Shown here piece after piece: positions 24,733 through 34,800 of a stretch of 64,000 bases of DNA; the stretch's first letter is position 1, and every line of letters begins with the position of its first letter. The notes below the pieces were generated by a model. It did no database searches and was not told the DNA's origin. It saw nothing but the letters and a program-made list of their open reading frames with translations. Both the position numbers and the translations under genes were made by a program. The DNA comes from Clostridiaceae bacterium BRH_c20a (lineage in GTDB: Bacteria; Bacillota; Peptococcia; Peptococcales; BICA1-8), in contig LADT01000006.1 in assembly GCA_000961765.1 (NCBI GenBank), forward strand, positions 92,051-156,050, given 5' to 3'.

Positions 24733-27700
24733 ATGGCAAGGAGAAAACAGCAGAGGATGTCATCGGGCGGATACGAAATAGGCCGCCTGGTGGAGCAGTC
24801 CGGAGGGATGGTGGATGATGTTGTCTACCCTACCCTCTTGAGTGAAAATGAAGCCCATAAGCTGATAAATAATACCCTTGAAGAAAAGGGGACAGTGAAG
24901 CCTTGTAAGGGCAGACAGGAAAGATTTGCAGCACCTTTTGATGAGAATAATCCGGTGAATGGCATCGGTGTATTTTATAAATCTGATGGAACTACAAGGC
25001 TTGTTATGGCCGCGGGTTCGAAGCTCTACAGCGATACTCCCCATGTGGTTACCAGCTATGACAGTAAGGATGACTGGGACAGCGGGACTAAGTCCAAATT
25101 TTGTGATACTTCTAATACTCCGGGGGATTTGACTTCCTTGGGAAGTATTATTGGGGATGCGGGCAACTGTGAAGATGAAACACAGTGGACTGCAGTTGAT
25201 GCTGCTCTATTGGCTGATGATACCAAGAAGAAGTATGATGATAAATCATTGAAGATTACTATAAACAGCGGCAAGACAGTGGGATTTGCTAAGAAGCTAA
25301 AGTCAGCTTTAACTGTTGATAATACCAAGCTCCATGTGTTGAGTGCATATGTGGTAAATGGAAATGCTGGTACCGGGATAAGACTGGTAACTTTGGATGC
25401 AAATAATGCTATTTTGAAGAGTTCTTCCTATGTTACTGCTACATCTGATTTTGCCAAGTTAACCCTGAAGTTGACAGCTTCGGAGGTCAATGCGGCTGTA
25501 GCTTTTGCTGTAGAGGTCAAGGGGTCTGCTGCTCAATATGCATGGGCGGATGGTATTATCTTGAAGCAGATTACTCAGGCGGAGTATGATGATTCTGGGT
25601 ATACTGCTCCGAATTATGATGATCTGGAAGGTATAGATAAGGTGCAAACTGTTACTTCTCAGGCTGACTGGGAAGCGGGGACTCTGGAGAATATTGATAC
25701 AACGACTAGTGCGGGGGATATAAAACTAGCAAAATCAATACCTGATTTCAACGATACTTTTAATTCTCAGGTTGAATGGGAAGAAGGTACTAATTCAGAT
25801 GTTAGTACTTCCGCAAGTGCCGGAGATGTATTATTGAGCAAAGAGGGTACGGACTTTTCTGAGACAGATACTTTAACAGGAGATTTTAACGGAACTCATT
25901 CTAATACAGAAGCGGTGAGTGATGCTGTAGAACTGGTACAGGTCGCTTCCTCAAGACCAGCTTTGAACTATGATGGAACAAATGATATGGTACAGGTTGC
26001 TGATAGTGGAAGTTTAGACTTTGGCACAGGGAATTTTACAATTGAAGGAAAAATTAAACTAAGTTCCATAAATAAAGTACATTCTATTGTTTCAAAAGGT
26101 CAAGCAGGTTATGGTTCTTCCTATAAACCTGTTTTTGATTTTCGTGTCATTAATACAAATAAGCTTGATATTCATATCGAAGGTTCATCTTCTATTTATT
26201 CTGTTTCTGCAACAGGTAGCACTTCTTTATCTTTAGATACTGTTTATCATGTTGCTTGTGTTAGAGATGGTGCAAATGTATATGTGTATTTGAATGGGAT
26301 ACAAGATGGTTCCGCAATAGATACAGATATAGCAAATGTCAATAATTCTTATCCTCTCTATATAGGTGCAATTGATATAAATGGTACTTTAAGTAGGTTT
26401 TTACATGGTGCCATGTATGAAGTAAGGGCATGGAATATTGCTCGCACTCAACAAGAAATATACGACAATATGAATAATGAACTTTTAGGAAATGAGCCCG
26501 GTTTAGTTGGTTATTGGGAATGTGACGAAGGTTCTGGAAGTACAGTTAATGATACTACAGCAAATAATAATGATGGTACAATTAGTGGGGCTACATGGAC
26601 AACTGTTGGTTCTACAGAGTATAGTTCTTCAGGAACTTACACCCATAACGAACAGATAGTAGCAGAGGCAGGAGTAGCAAACGCCGCAACAATTACTTTC
26701 AACAAAACAACACCGACTAACACAACTTTGATGGTTGAGATAAATGTTTTTGACGGTTCAACATGGAGTGGATGGGCTACTAAAAATTCAGGAGATACTA
26801 TAATACCCAAAGGAACTGATTTAATGGGATATAAAGTTCAATGGAGGGCAAATTTAGCAACGACAGTTACAACGGTAACACCATCACTGGATGATGTAAC
26901 GGTAAGCGTTACAAGTGCTTATAAAGTAAGCGGTATATGGACTTCTCCAATAATGAACTCTAACGCGGTAAATAACGGAACTACAACTTTAACTAGTACT
27001 GCACCTGCCGGAACGAGTATAACACAAGAGTTTAAAACATCAGCAGATAACGTCACATGGAGTGATTGGAGCCCATACTCTGGGGCGATCACTGCAGCTA
27101 ATTATGTGCAGTTTAGATTGTTATTTGCTACGACTGATGTAGCATTAACACCGTCTGCAAGCGAGCTTGTTATAAGTTTTACTGGACAATATACAGCCAA
27201 CGGCACCTGGATGGGTGTCGTTTTTGATGTGTCGGATATTAACCCTGAATCGAGCACTATAAGTTGGATTGAGAATTTACCTGCTGGTACCAGTATTACG
27301 GTCGAGACCAGAGGAAGCTATGATAACTCAAACTGGGGCAATTGGGAAGCGCAGACTAAGGATGCTGCAATTACAACCATAAATTTCTACAACCAAGCTA
27401 GGGTAAAGCTTAACTCTAATGTGGAGCAGACGGAGACGCCTACCGTATCAGAGCTTATTCTAACCGTTAAACAAGATGGTAAACGGGCAATATGGATCTC
27501 CCCAATAATAGATGCATCTCAGGCTAGTGATAAGAGTACCGGTCATATATCTGTCACTAGTACCCCTGGAGAAGGTAATGTAATTACCCAATCCCGTTCT
27601 AGTGCGAATAATGGAAGTACGTGGGGTGCTTGGGTGGATGCTTCGGTAGATGGTAATCTAAATCATACTCCTAATAACCATGTTCAGAATAGATTTATTT

Positions 27701-28908
27701 ATACCAAGGATGCATCTATACAACTGGCTACTATCTCCTTTGACGGCATACCATCGGCAGTAGAGTTGTATTCCGGGTTGAATCCCGGTGGCGAATGCTT
27801 CTTTACTACATTGTTGGATTCTTTCCTTGTTTTTAATGGGATTGATGCTCCTAAGAAATGGGACGGTACTAATGCTGTTGAAGATTTAGGGGGGAGTCCC
27901 CCAAGAGCAATATATATAGCAAACCACAAGAACCGGCTATTTGCAGCTCATTCCGGAACTAGTCGTTCTAGGCTGTATTTTTCCGATGTATTGGCGTTAG
28001 AAAGTTGGCCGGTATTAAACTTCATTGATATATCCCCGAATGATGGTGACTTCATAACCGGCCTATTGCCGTATGATGATTACTTGATAATTACTAAGCA
28101 GCGGAGTGTATGGGTACTCTTGGGTTCCCAATCTGCTGATTTTGAAGTGCGGAGGATACACGATGGGCTAGGCAATATAGCTCCAAGGGCTTTAGTGAAG
28201 GTAAATGAGTTATTCTCCTTTGTTTCTACAGAGGGATTATACGTTTCTGACTTATCTAAACCTTTACTGCTAACTGAGCGGATTAAGAACACATGGAGTA
28301 ATCTAAACAGAAGAAGGCTCACGCAAGCTGCAGCTGAGTTTTTCGATCATAAAATAAGATTGGATGTCCCAAATGGATCCAGCACGGTTAATGACTTCCG
28401 CATTGTCTATGATGTACTAAGAAAAGCCATTGTCTTGGAGCAGTTTAATGCCCATGCATCTTGCTATACTAAGTTTGTGGAGGCAGGACAGGAGGAGCTT
28501 TTATATGGTCATGCAGGCGATGGACAGGTGTCTAAAGGTGATATTGGTACTACTGATGCCGGAGACGATATTGTATCTACCTGGGGTACAAAGCATTTTA
28601 ACTTTGGATCTAGCGCGACAGAGAAGAAAATACGCAGGTTAAGGTTAGTGTTGGTTAAGGCATCTACGCCGGTGGATATTGAGGTTTATTTGGTTGTAAA
28701 TAATGTGAAACAACCGGTACCATTAATGGTGACAATTCCTGCATCTGATAATGCTGAGGAGGCGACCATTGAACTTAGTCCCCGGGACATTGATGTAAGG
28801 AAGATACGTGCTCTGGGGTATGAGATTGTCCAGCGGACAAGTAATGGAGGGGTCAAATTTCATGAGCTCTTGCAGGAATACCGGGTCGGAAAGGTGAGGA
28901 AGACATAA
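24733..28908 (+). CDS. Giant tail nozzle/fibre protein with LamG insert
   Basis: 1391 aa. The N-terminal and C-terminal parts look like a short-tail nozzle: EYALVEYALS-type framing is absent, but KNRLFAAHSGTSRSRLYFSD and ITKQRSVWVLLGSQSADFEV are typical of tail tubular/nozzle proteins. In the middle are three short repeats (WDSGT, WEAGT, WEEGT, each followed by D/S-T-S and GD), a LamG-like lectin domain (about residues 415-630; VNGVWYHVA-like reading YHVACVRDGANVYVYLNG, then RSAWNIART-like VRAWNIART) and several repeats of the form IWTSPI / GTWMGV / AIWISPI. The LamG part is more AT-rich than its surroundings. The protein likely forms the tail tube and binds cell-surface sugars. Confidence 0.75.
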   Translation: MARRKQQRMSSGGYEIGRLVEQSGGMVDDVVYPTLLSENEAHKLINNTLEEKGTVKPCKGRQERFAAPFDENNPVNGIGVFYKSDGTTRLVMAAGSKLYSDTPHVVTSYDSKDDWDSGTKSKFCDTSNTPGDLTSLGSIIGDAGNCEDETQWTAVDAALLADDTKKKYDDKSLKITINSGKTVGFAKKLKSALTVDNTKLHVLSAYVVNGNAGTGIRLVTLDANNAILKSSSYVTATSDFAKLTLKLTASEVNAAVAFAVEVKGSAAQYAWADGIILKQITQAEYDDSGYTAPNYDDLEGIDKVQTVTSQADWEAGTLENIDTTTSAGDIKLAKSIPDFNDTFNSQVEWEEGTNSDVSTSASAGDVLLSKEGTDFSETDTLTGDFNGTHSNTEAVSDAVELVQVASSRPALNYDGTNDMVQVADSGSLDFGTGNFTIEGKIKLSSINKVHSIVSKGQAGYGSSYKPVFDFRVINTNKLDIHIEGSSSIYSVSATGSTSLSLDTVYHVACVRDGANVYVYLNGIQDGSAIDTDIANVNNSYPLYIGAIDINGTLSRFLHGAMYEVRAWNIARTQQEIYDNMNNELLGNEPGLVGYWECDEGSGSTVNDTTANNNDGTISGATWTTVGSTEYSSSGTYTHNEQIVAEAGVANAATITFNKTTPTNTTLMVEINVFDGSTWSGWATKNSGDTIIPKGTDLMGYKVQWRANLATTVTTVTPSLDDVTVSVTSAYKVSGIWTSPIMNSNAVNNGTTTLTSTAPAGTSITQEFKTSADNVTWSDWSPYSGAITAANYVQFRLLFATTDVALTPSASELVISFTGQYTANGTWMGVVFDVSDINPESSTISWIENLPAGTSITVETRGSYDNSNWGNWEAQTKDAAITTINFYNQARVKLNSNVEQTETPTVSELILTVKQDGKRAIWISPIIDASQASDKSTGHISVTSTPGEGNVITQSRSSANNGSTWGAWVDASVDGNLNHTPNNHVQNRFIYTKDASIQLATISFDGIPSAVELYSGLNPGGECFFTTLLDSFLVFNGIDAPKKWDGTNAVEDLGGSPPRAIYIANHKNRLFAAHSGTSRSRLYFSDVLALESWPVLNFIDISPNDGDFITGLLPYDDYLIITKQRSVWVLLGSQSADFEVRRIHDGLGNIAPRALVKVNELFSFVSTEGLYVSDLSKPLLLTERIKNTWSNLNRRRLTQAAAEFFDHKIRLDVPNGSSTVNDFRIVYDVLRKAIVLEQFNAHASCYTKFVEAGQEELLYGHAGDGQVSKGDIGTTDAGDDIVSTWGTKHFNFGSSATEKKIRRLRLVLVKASTPVDIEVYLVVNNVKQPVPLMVTIPASDNAEEATIELSPRDIDVRKIRALGYEIVQRTSNGGVKFHELLQEYRVGKVRKT

Positions 28909-29408
28909 TGAGTAAACTGAATATTATACTACCAAAATCTGATGTTCCTAACTGGCTGAAATCGGCGTTTCTGACCATTATGAATTTTATTAATAACCTT
29001 AAGGTATCCAATGAAATGTTATCCGGAGGAATTGCCATAAGTAAGCTGGCTTGGAAGGAATGGTCCATTCCTCTGGTCCTTCCGGCTTCTCTTTATTCTA
29101 GTGTTACTACTGCCGGTGATGGGGATAACTTGGGGGGATATTTTCAGTGGGATCCTAGCAAGTATCCGGGTGGTACCTGGTATTTGGAGGCTAGTATCGC
29201 GGTGCAGAGCGGAGGTACTGCTACTTGCACATTGAAAGGTGCTAGTGTGATTGTTACGGTGACTACTACTGATGCTCAGCTGAGTTTGAAAAGGAGCGAG
29301 GCATTGACTATGCCCAGCACAGCTCAGACTGTGTGGGTCACATTGAAGACTAGCAGTGGGAGTTACGCGGCGACACTGGGGAATGCACGGTTAATTTTTG
29401 TACCGTAA
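28908..29408 (+). CDS. Tail fibre/spike component
   Basis: 166 aa, start overlapping the previous stop by 1 base (TAATG). An N-terminal helical part (LKSAFLTIMNFINNLKVSNE) followed by a beta-rich, Thr/Ser/Gly-rich domain (AVQSGGTATCTLKGASVIVT) fits a receptor-binding or spike protein. It follows the nozzle gene, as expected for the distal tail. Confidence 0.65.
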   Translation: MSKLNIILPKSDVPNWLKSAFLTIMNFINNLKVSNEMLSGGIAISKLAWKEWSIPLVLPASLYSSVTTAGDGDNLGGYFQWDPSKYPGGTWYLEASIAVQSGGTATCTLKGASVIVTVTTTDAQLSLKRSEALTMPSTAQTVWVTLKTSSGSYAATLGNARLIFVP

Positions 29409-29416
29409 ATATATAA

Positions 29417-29615
29417 TTGGGGGAGAGTAAAAGTTAAATCTTATTTAGACTTCTTTTTGGCAATCTTTGTTTGTGATAATGCACTTCCGGCTACAGATTT
29501 GGAATTATCACTATAGCGACCATCGCGCAGTATTTTACTTGCAGTAGTAGCAATTTTCTTACTGGTTTGTTTCTTATTAGGCAAGTTAACCACCTCATAG
29601 ATTACTCTCCCCCAA
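29417..29615. repeat. 14-bp inverted repeat around an antisense gene
   Basis: TTGGGGGAGAGTAA (29417-29430) and its exact reverse complement (29602-29615) enclose 171 bp holding one leftward micro-gene. It could mark a small acquired cassette or act as regulatory/terminator sequence on both sides. Confidence 0.55.
29441..29584 (-). CDS. Small conserved basic protein (47 aa), leftward
   Basis: TTG 29584 with GAGGTGG 5 bases upstream gives 47 aa beginning PNKKQTSKKIATTASKILRD and containing SKSVAGSALSQTK. I recognise this as a widespread family of short Lys/Ser/Ala-rich proteins found in phages and genomic islands, function unknown. It is antisense within the late operon and enclosed by a 14-bp inverted repeat, so it is probably expressed independently of the virion genes, for example in the lysogen. 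Confidence 0.65.
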   Translation of the reverse strand: MPNKKQTSKKIATTASKILRDGRYSDNSKSVAGSALSQTKIAKKKSK

Positions 29616-29745
29616 CTGTCAAAATTCAACATTTTTAGAGTAAAACCTTTATACAAATACCGACACAACATGACAGGTTTCCTGCTATTCTAAGCATTCT
29701 CAATGTTATATCAATTGAGTATAATATTACCAAGGAGTGGATGCT

Positions 29746-30219
29746 ATGAGGCGATTCTTGGCAGTATTATTGATAGTACTCATATTTGCTGGTTGCTTTA
29801 GTACTGGCCTTAAAGTTGAAGGCACAGAGGAGTTTAAGCAGGATATACAGGCAGCTCTAGATTTGTTGCAGGAAAAGGCACCGGAACATTATGAAATGGT
29901 TAATAAGTATTTAACAGGTGTTGAGCTAGTTGGTAATGATGGTGTTACGGCTATTAATATCTATCGTAAATTCACTATGACGGAAGAAGCGTATATTAAT
30001 AGAAGAGATAGTGGCTATAAGGAATTGGGATTAGCTTTTGATTTAGTGCATGAGGCAACCCATGCTAATAGAATGAAATTGAATTTAGATAATCGAAATG
30101 ATGTTGAAAGTGAAGAAAAGATAGCTGTTGAAGCAGAAATAGAAGTAGCAAAATTATTAGAAGCTCCTCAGGAACTAATTGATTGGTTAGGAGAAAAGAA
30201 ACATAGAAAATGGTGGTAA
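29746..30219 (+). CDS. Lipoprotein with HExxH motif
   Basis: 157 aa from ATG 29746 (AGGAG 8 bases upstream). A lipoprotein signal peptide ends in LIFAGC (lipobox), so the protein is probably anchored outside the membrane. The mature part has DLVHEATHANR, the His-Glu-x-x-His signature of zinc peptidases, within a small domain of about 100 residues. Phage lipoproteins often block superinfection; a protease activity could instead help entry or alter the surface. It is followed by its own terminator. Function unproven. Confidence 0.72.
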   Translation: MRRFLAVLLIVLIFAGCFSTGLKVEGTEEFKQDIQAALDLLQEKAPEHYEMVNKYLTGVELVGNDGVTAINIYRKFTMTEEAYINRRDSGYKELGLAFDLVHEATHANRMKLNLDNRNDVESEEKIAVEAEIEVAKLLEAPQELIDWLGEKKHRKWW

Positions 30220-30221
30220 CA

Positions 30222-30249
30222 CAGGGCAAATAAGCCCTGTTTTTATTTA
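30222..30249 (+). terminator. Terminator after lipoprotein gene
   Basis: CAGGGC and GCCCTG around AAATAA, followed by TTTTTATTTA. It makes the lipoprotein gene a self-contained transcription unit. Confidence 0.75.
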
Positions 30250-30270
30250 TCCAAAAGGAGGTAATGAGAA

Positions 30271-31866
30271 ATGGCAAATAGCTTTTTAGGAACAAGTGGT
30301 ATAGGAAAGTCTGCATCTGATTGGTATAAAGCAAACAATATTGCACCACCAAAGCCGCCTGCACCACTAAAACCAACTACTACAGTTCCTTCTACAACTT
30401 CGGGTGGCAGGCAGTATGCTTATAATGTAGCTTCGGGTAATAATAATCCCAGTTCTACTACTACTCCCTCCACGAGTGCTGCTGGTAGGCAATATGCTCA
30501 AGATCAAGTAGCAGCAGGTAAAGTAAATAATACAAATATTTATCCTACAGTAACATATGGTTCTAGTAGTCCTGCTAAGTCCACGCCGCCCGTAGGGACA
30601 GGAAGTGGGATATTAGGTATTGGGGGTCAATTAGGAAGTTCTATCGTTCCATATAAAACAGCAGCAGATTCCTACAAAGCAAACAATCTGCCAATACCTT
30701 CTACCCCAACAAACGCAGCTAACCTCCGACAGGCTGATAGCTCAATTGGTGGCTATTCTAATACACCTGGTGGCGGTAGTTCCGGCAGTGGTAATGGTGG
30801 TAGTAGTGGCGGAGGTACAGTTGCCAAGACTTCATTTGGCGGATCTACTCCATCTACTGCACCAAGTCAAGAATATATGCAACAATTACAGCAGCAATTC
30901 ACACCTGAATATCAAGCTACAGAAACACCCTCACAACAGCAGCAACAACAGCCTCAAATTGACTTCACGCCCTATTTCTCACAAATAGGTAGTATCATGA
31001 ACCAGGTGAGTGACCAGGGTAAGGCATTGATTGCACAGTTGAGCAGTGACTTCCTGCAGGAGCTTAATAGTATGCAATCGCAAATTGAGCAGCAGTTTGG
31101 GCAAATGATGGGTGGTGTTGATCCTGCTACTCAGCAAGCATTATCACAGCTTAAGGCTGATGTTGAGGGAAGGCAGAAATCAATCCTTGAATTTCTTAAC
31201 TCCCGAGGTATTGCTCAGTCCGGAATGACAGTAGAGCAATTTGGCAAGTTAGCCGGTTCTGCTAATGATCAGGAAATGCAGTTAATATCCGGCAATTTAA
31301 AGGACTTACAGAATCAGATGTTATCACAAATGTGGAATTTTGCCCAAGCTAGGATAAATGCCATGTCTCAATTTGGCGATAGTGCCATGGGTCAGTTTAA
31401 CCAGTATGCTAAGGGAATTGAAAGCGGCCTGAAAAACAGCATGGATATGGCTTCTACACAATATGTCCAACAACAACAGAGTCAGCGGGAGCAGATGCAG
31501 CAGCAAAATCAGAACTACAGGGCAGAATTACCTTATCAGTATCCTACAGCTAATGAATTAATGCCTTATCAGTATGGCGCTACTCCTTACCAGCAGGGGC
31601 AGCTTAATATTGGGCAGCAGAATGCTGCTACCTCGGCGCAAAATGCACAGACTACTGCTCAAAGGTTATCACTAGAACAGCAGCAGTTTACTCAAAACCA
31701 ACAAGTAAAACAAACATCTACCCAGATACAGTCTAAAGCATTTAGCTTCCCGCCGGAGCAGGCTATTCAATTTGTACAGCAAAATGCCCAAAGCATTATT
31801 GCGGAAGTTGGCGCGGATGAATATGCAAAGATATTAAGGAATGTACAAGAATACGCTTATAGCTAA
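30271..31866 (+). CDS. Low-complexity virion/ejection protein
   Basis: 531 aa. Residues 1-225 are rich in Ser/Thr/Gly/Pro/Asn with two copies of GRQYA and two of DWYKANN/DSYKANN; the centre (about 230-400) is helical, with LNSRGIAQSGMTVEQFGKLA; the rest is Gln-rich. In short-tailed phages a protein of this style lies before the large internal virion protein and is ejected with the DNA. Position supports that role; sequence alone does not. Confidence 0.6.
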   Translation: MANSFLGTSGIGKSASDWYKANNIAPPKPPAPLKPTTTVPSTTSGGRQYAYNVASGNNNPSSTTTPSTSAAGRQYAQDQVAAGKVNNTNIYPTVTYGSSSPAKSTPPVGTGSGILGIGGQLGSSIVPYKTAADSYKANNLPIPSTPTNAANLRQADSSIGGYSNTPGGGSSGSGNGGSSGGGTVAKTSFGGSTPSTAPSQEYMQQLQQQFTPEYQATETPSQQQQQQPQIDFTPYFSQIGSIMNQVSDQGKALIAQLSSDFLQELNSMQSQIEQQFGQMMGGVDPATQQALSQLKADVEGRQKSILEFLNSRGIAQSGMTVEQFGKLAGSANDQEMQLISGNLKDLQNQMLSQMWNFAQARINAMSQFGDSAMGQFNQYAKGIESGLKNSMDMASTQYVQQQQSQREQMQQQNQNYRAELPYQYPTANELMPYQYGATPYQQGQLNIGQQNAATSAQNAQTTAQRLSLEQQQFTQNQQVKQTSTQIQSKAFSFPPEQAIQFVQQNAQSIIAEVGADEYAKILRNVQEYAYS

Positions 31867-31879
31867 AGGAGGGGTCTGA

Positions 31880-34800
31880 ATGTCATGGAAAGAGTGGCAA
31901 CCCCCACAGCCAGGACAACAAGAAGCATCATTAAATAACTTACAGCCTGAACAAAATCAAACAGCTAATACTGATTGGAGAAATTGGACTCCGGCTCAGC
32001 AAGCATCTTCTTCCTGGCAGAATTGGAAGCCTGGTCAAAGCAATCCGCAGGACAACGTTAACCAGGAGTTTGTCCAAAAACATCCATACATCTATAAAGC
32101 ACTACAAACGGCCGGCAATGTACTTAGCGCACCTCTTAGAGCCTTGGATAAGGTTCCTTTTATTAAGAGGGCAGGTGAGCAGGCGCGAAGCAGGATCCTA
32201 ATGGATGATAGCCAGGTGCAGACCGATACCGGCAGTAAATTTGGCAATGTGGCTGCTGATATCACGGGGGCGGCATTAGGGTACCTTACTCCTTTACCAG
32301 GTGGCCAGAGTTTATTAGGTACTACTTTTCAAACTGTAGGTAAGCCGGTTGAGAGGGCAGTGCAAGGAGTTACTAATAGTAAGGTTTTACCGGCATTAGC
32401 TAGAGGTAGTGCTGAAGCAGGAACTTTGGCAGCTATCGAAGGTATTGCCCGAGGTGAAAAAGGAACGGAGCTAGCTAAGAGGGTTGCTATAGAGGCTTCT
32501 CTTGGTGGTGTTCTCGATGCAGGATTAACTGCCGCGTTGCCAGCTGCTGTAAAAAGGGTTATGCAGCGGTTTAATGGTCAGCCGACAGATGTACTTGAAA
32601 GGGAAGTAGCTAAGGACATCGGGGTAAACTTTGACAATATGAATGGTGCTCAAAAAGAGGCTATAAGAAAGGTAGTCAGAAGTATGCAAGGAGAAGCTAC
32701 TGCCAACGGAAGGTTGTTGTATCAAGGGCAAGACTTTACGTTTAGAGATATGAATCATCAGGATAGATTGAAGCAGGTTTTGCCTGAAAAGCCAACACTA
32801 CTGCCTAAAGGGCAGGATTTTACTATGGTTGACCAGCCTTTGTCCTTTAAAACTAAAGCACCAAACGTCGATTTTGACAGAACTCCTATTAACAATAAGC
32901 CGATCAGCCAGTTTGACAATACCTTCCAATCCCAATATAATAATGAACAAGAGATAAAACGACAACTAGCCAAATATTATTCTAAATTTGAAAGCCAGGA
33001 GGGATTGGATGAAGCAGCAGGAGCAATTGCCGACCTCCAACGAACAGAAAATAACATACGAACCGAAGGAGGATTGTCGCCCGATATTAATCGACGACAT
33101 GCCGGAGTATCAAATAAACCCTACAAAACCGTAGGGCTTTCTTTTTCTCAGGATTTAATAAACACAGGTAAGGTTAATTTAACTGGTTATAAGTTTAACG
33201 ATACAAAAGATTTGGCAGTAATATCTCAAGCATTTAGAGACCCACGCCTTGAAACTTTAAGATTTTATTACACCAGAGGTAATGAAATTGTAGGAACAGA
33301 AGCCATAAGTTCTCGATTACCAAATGCTTCGGCAGCCTTTATTGATGACTTTGATAATTATTTAAGAAAAAGCCAAGAAAAAATGGGAAGACTCAAAGCC
33401 GATGGTTATTATTTATTACACAATCACCCAACAGGCAACCCTAAGCCTTCTGAAGCGGATATTAGTATGACTCAGCATTATGCTCAAAAGCTTCAGGGTT
33501 TTAAAGGGCATATTATAATCAACTCAAATAAATATTCTGCAATATCTTGGAACGGTAGGAATTTAAGCGGCCAGGAAAACTTATTACTAGACTTAGGAGA
33601 AGATAAACTCCTAAAACCATCAATTCAGCATAGTTTATTGGGAACTAAAATAGGCGGTACTGATTTATTGGCGAAAGTTGCCAAAAGTATGCAAATGAAC
33701 AAAAATGTTTCCACAGTATTTTTTACTGATAGTCAATATGGAATCAAAGGTATTCTAGAAATCGATAACTCCATGCTGAAAAGTGAAGGATATAGGGGAT
33801 TTCTAAGAAATCAAGCTAGAGAGCATGGAGGTGCTAAGGTATTTATTGTTGGCGATAGTAGTATCGAGAAACAATTAATTGAGCTTACAAGAAACGGCGA
33901 TATTACAGATGGCTATATTAAAGATATAAACATGGGTATAAGGGATAGGGTAAACCCTGACAAAGCAAAGGGCGATTGGTTTGGTTTGGATGCACAACAG
34001 GAAGCGAGAGCTTTAAGACCACCTAAGCCATTCGAGGATAATACTTACCGCATACCTGGTTTTGAAAAGCCAGTTATTCCAAATCAAGATCCAGCTTTGT
34101 TAGCCCTGCCGCCTGGTCAGAACTTTCAAACGATGGATCCTTTAAGGTTTAAAACTCAAATGCCGAGAGACTTTGAAAAACCTATGAGTTTTAAACCAAG
34201 TGAAATTAATACTGAACCTTTAATATTTAAAAAGACCATAACGGCACCTATGCAGTCAGATATAACACCAAACCTTAATCCTGACCTAAGCCTTAAAAAT
34301 GAGTTAAGAAATGAAGCGTCTGAAACTGCCATTGAAAACTTATTTGAGTCTAGAAGTATTAAGCCTCAAATGCTTAAATCAATGGATGAAGTTCTAAGTC
34401 CGCGAAATGCTCAAAGATTACAGGATATATCCGGGAGCGAGATATATACTACCGATGTATTTAGGAACTTCCGGAAGGTATTTGGTGATAACTTTGAGAG
34501 TGTGAAAAGGGCTGTGTTGGATCCTTTTGACGCTTCTAAGGCTAGAAATGTAGAGTTTCAGAAGCGGTGGACTGACAAGCTTAAAAACGAGATTGTGGAC
34601 GGCCTTGGTATTCAGAAGGGCAGTAAATTATCTAAATTGGTGCAGAGATACGGGGAAAAGACTATAACTCCGGAGGAACTTGCTTCTTTATCCTCGGATG
34701 AGTTAACCAGAATAAAGAAGGCTGATAAGTGGTTCAGGCTAGCATATGACCATCTCTTGGACAACGTGAATGCTACCAGAGCAAGGATATATCCTGGGAA

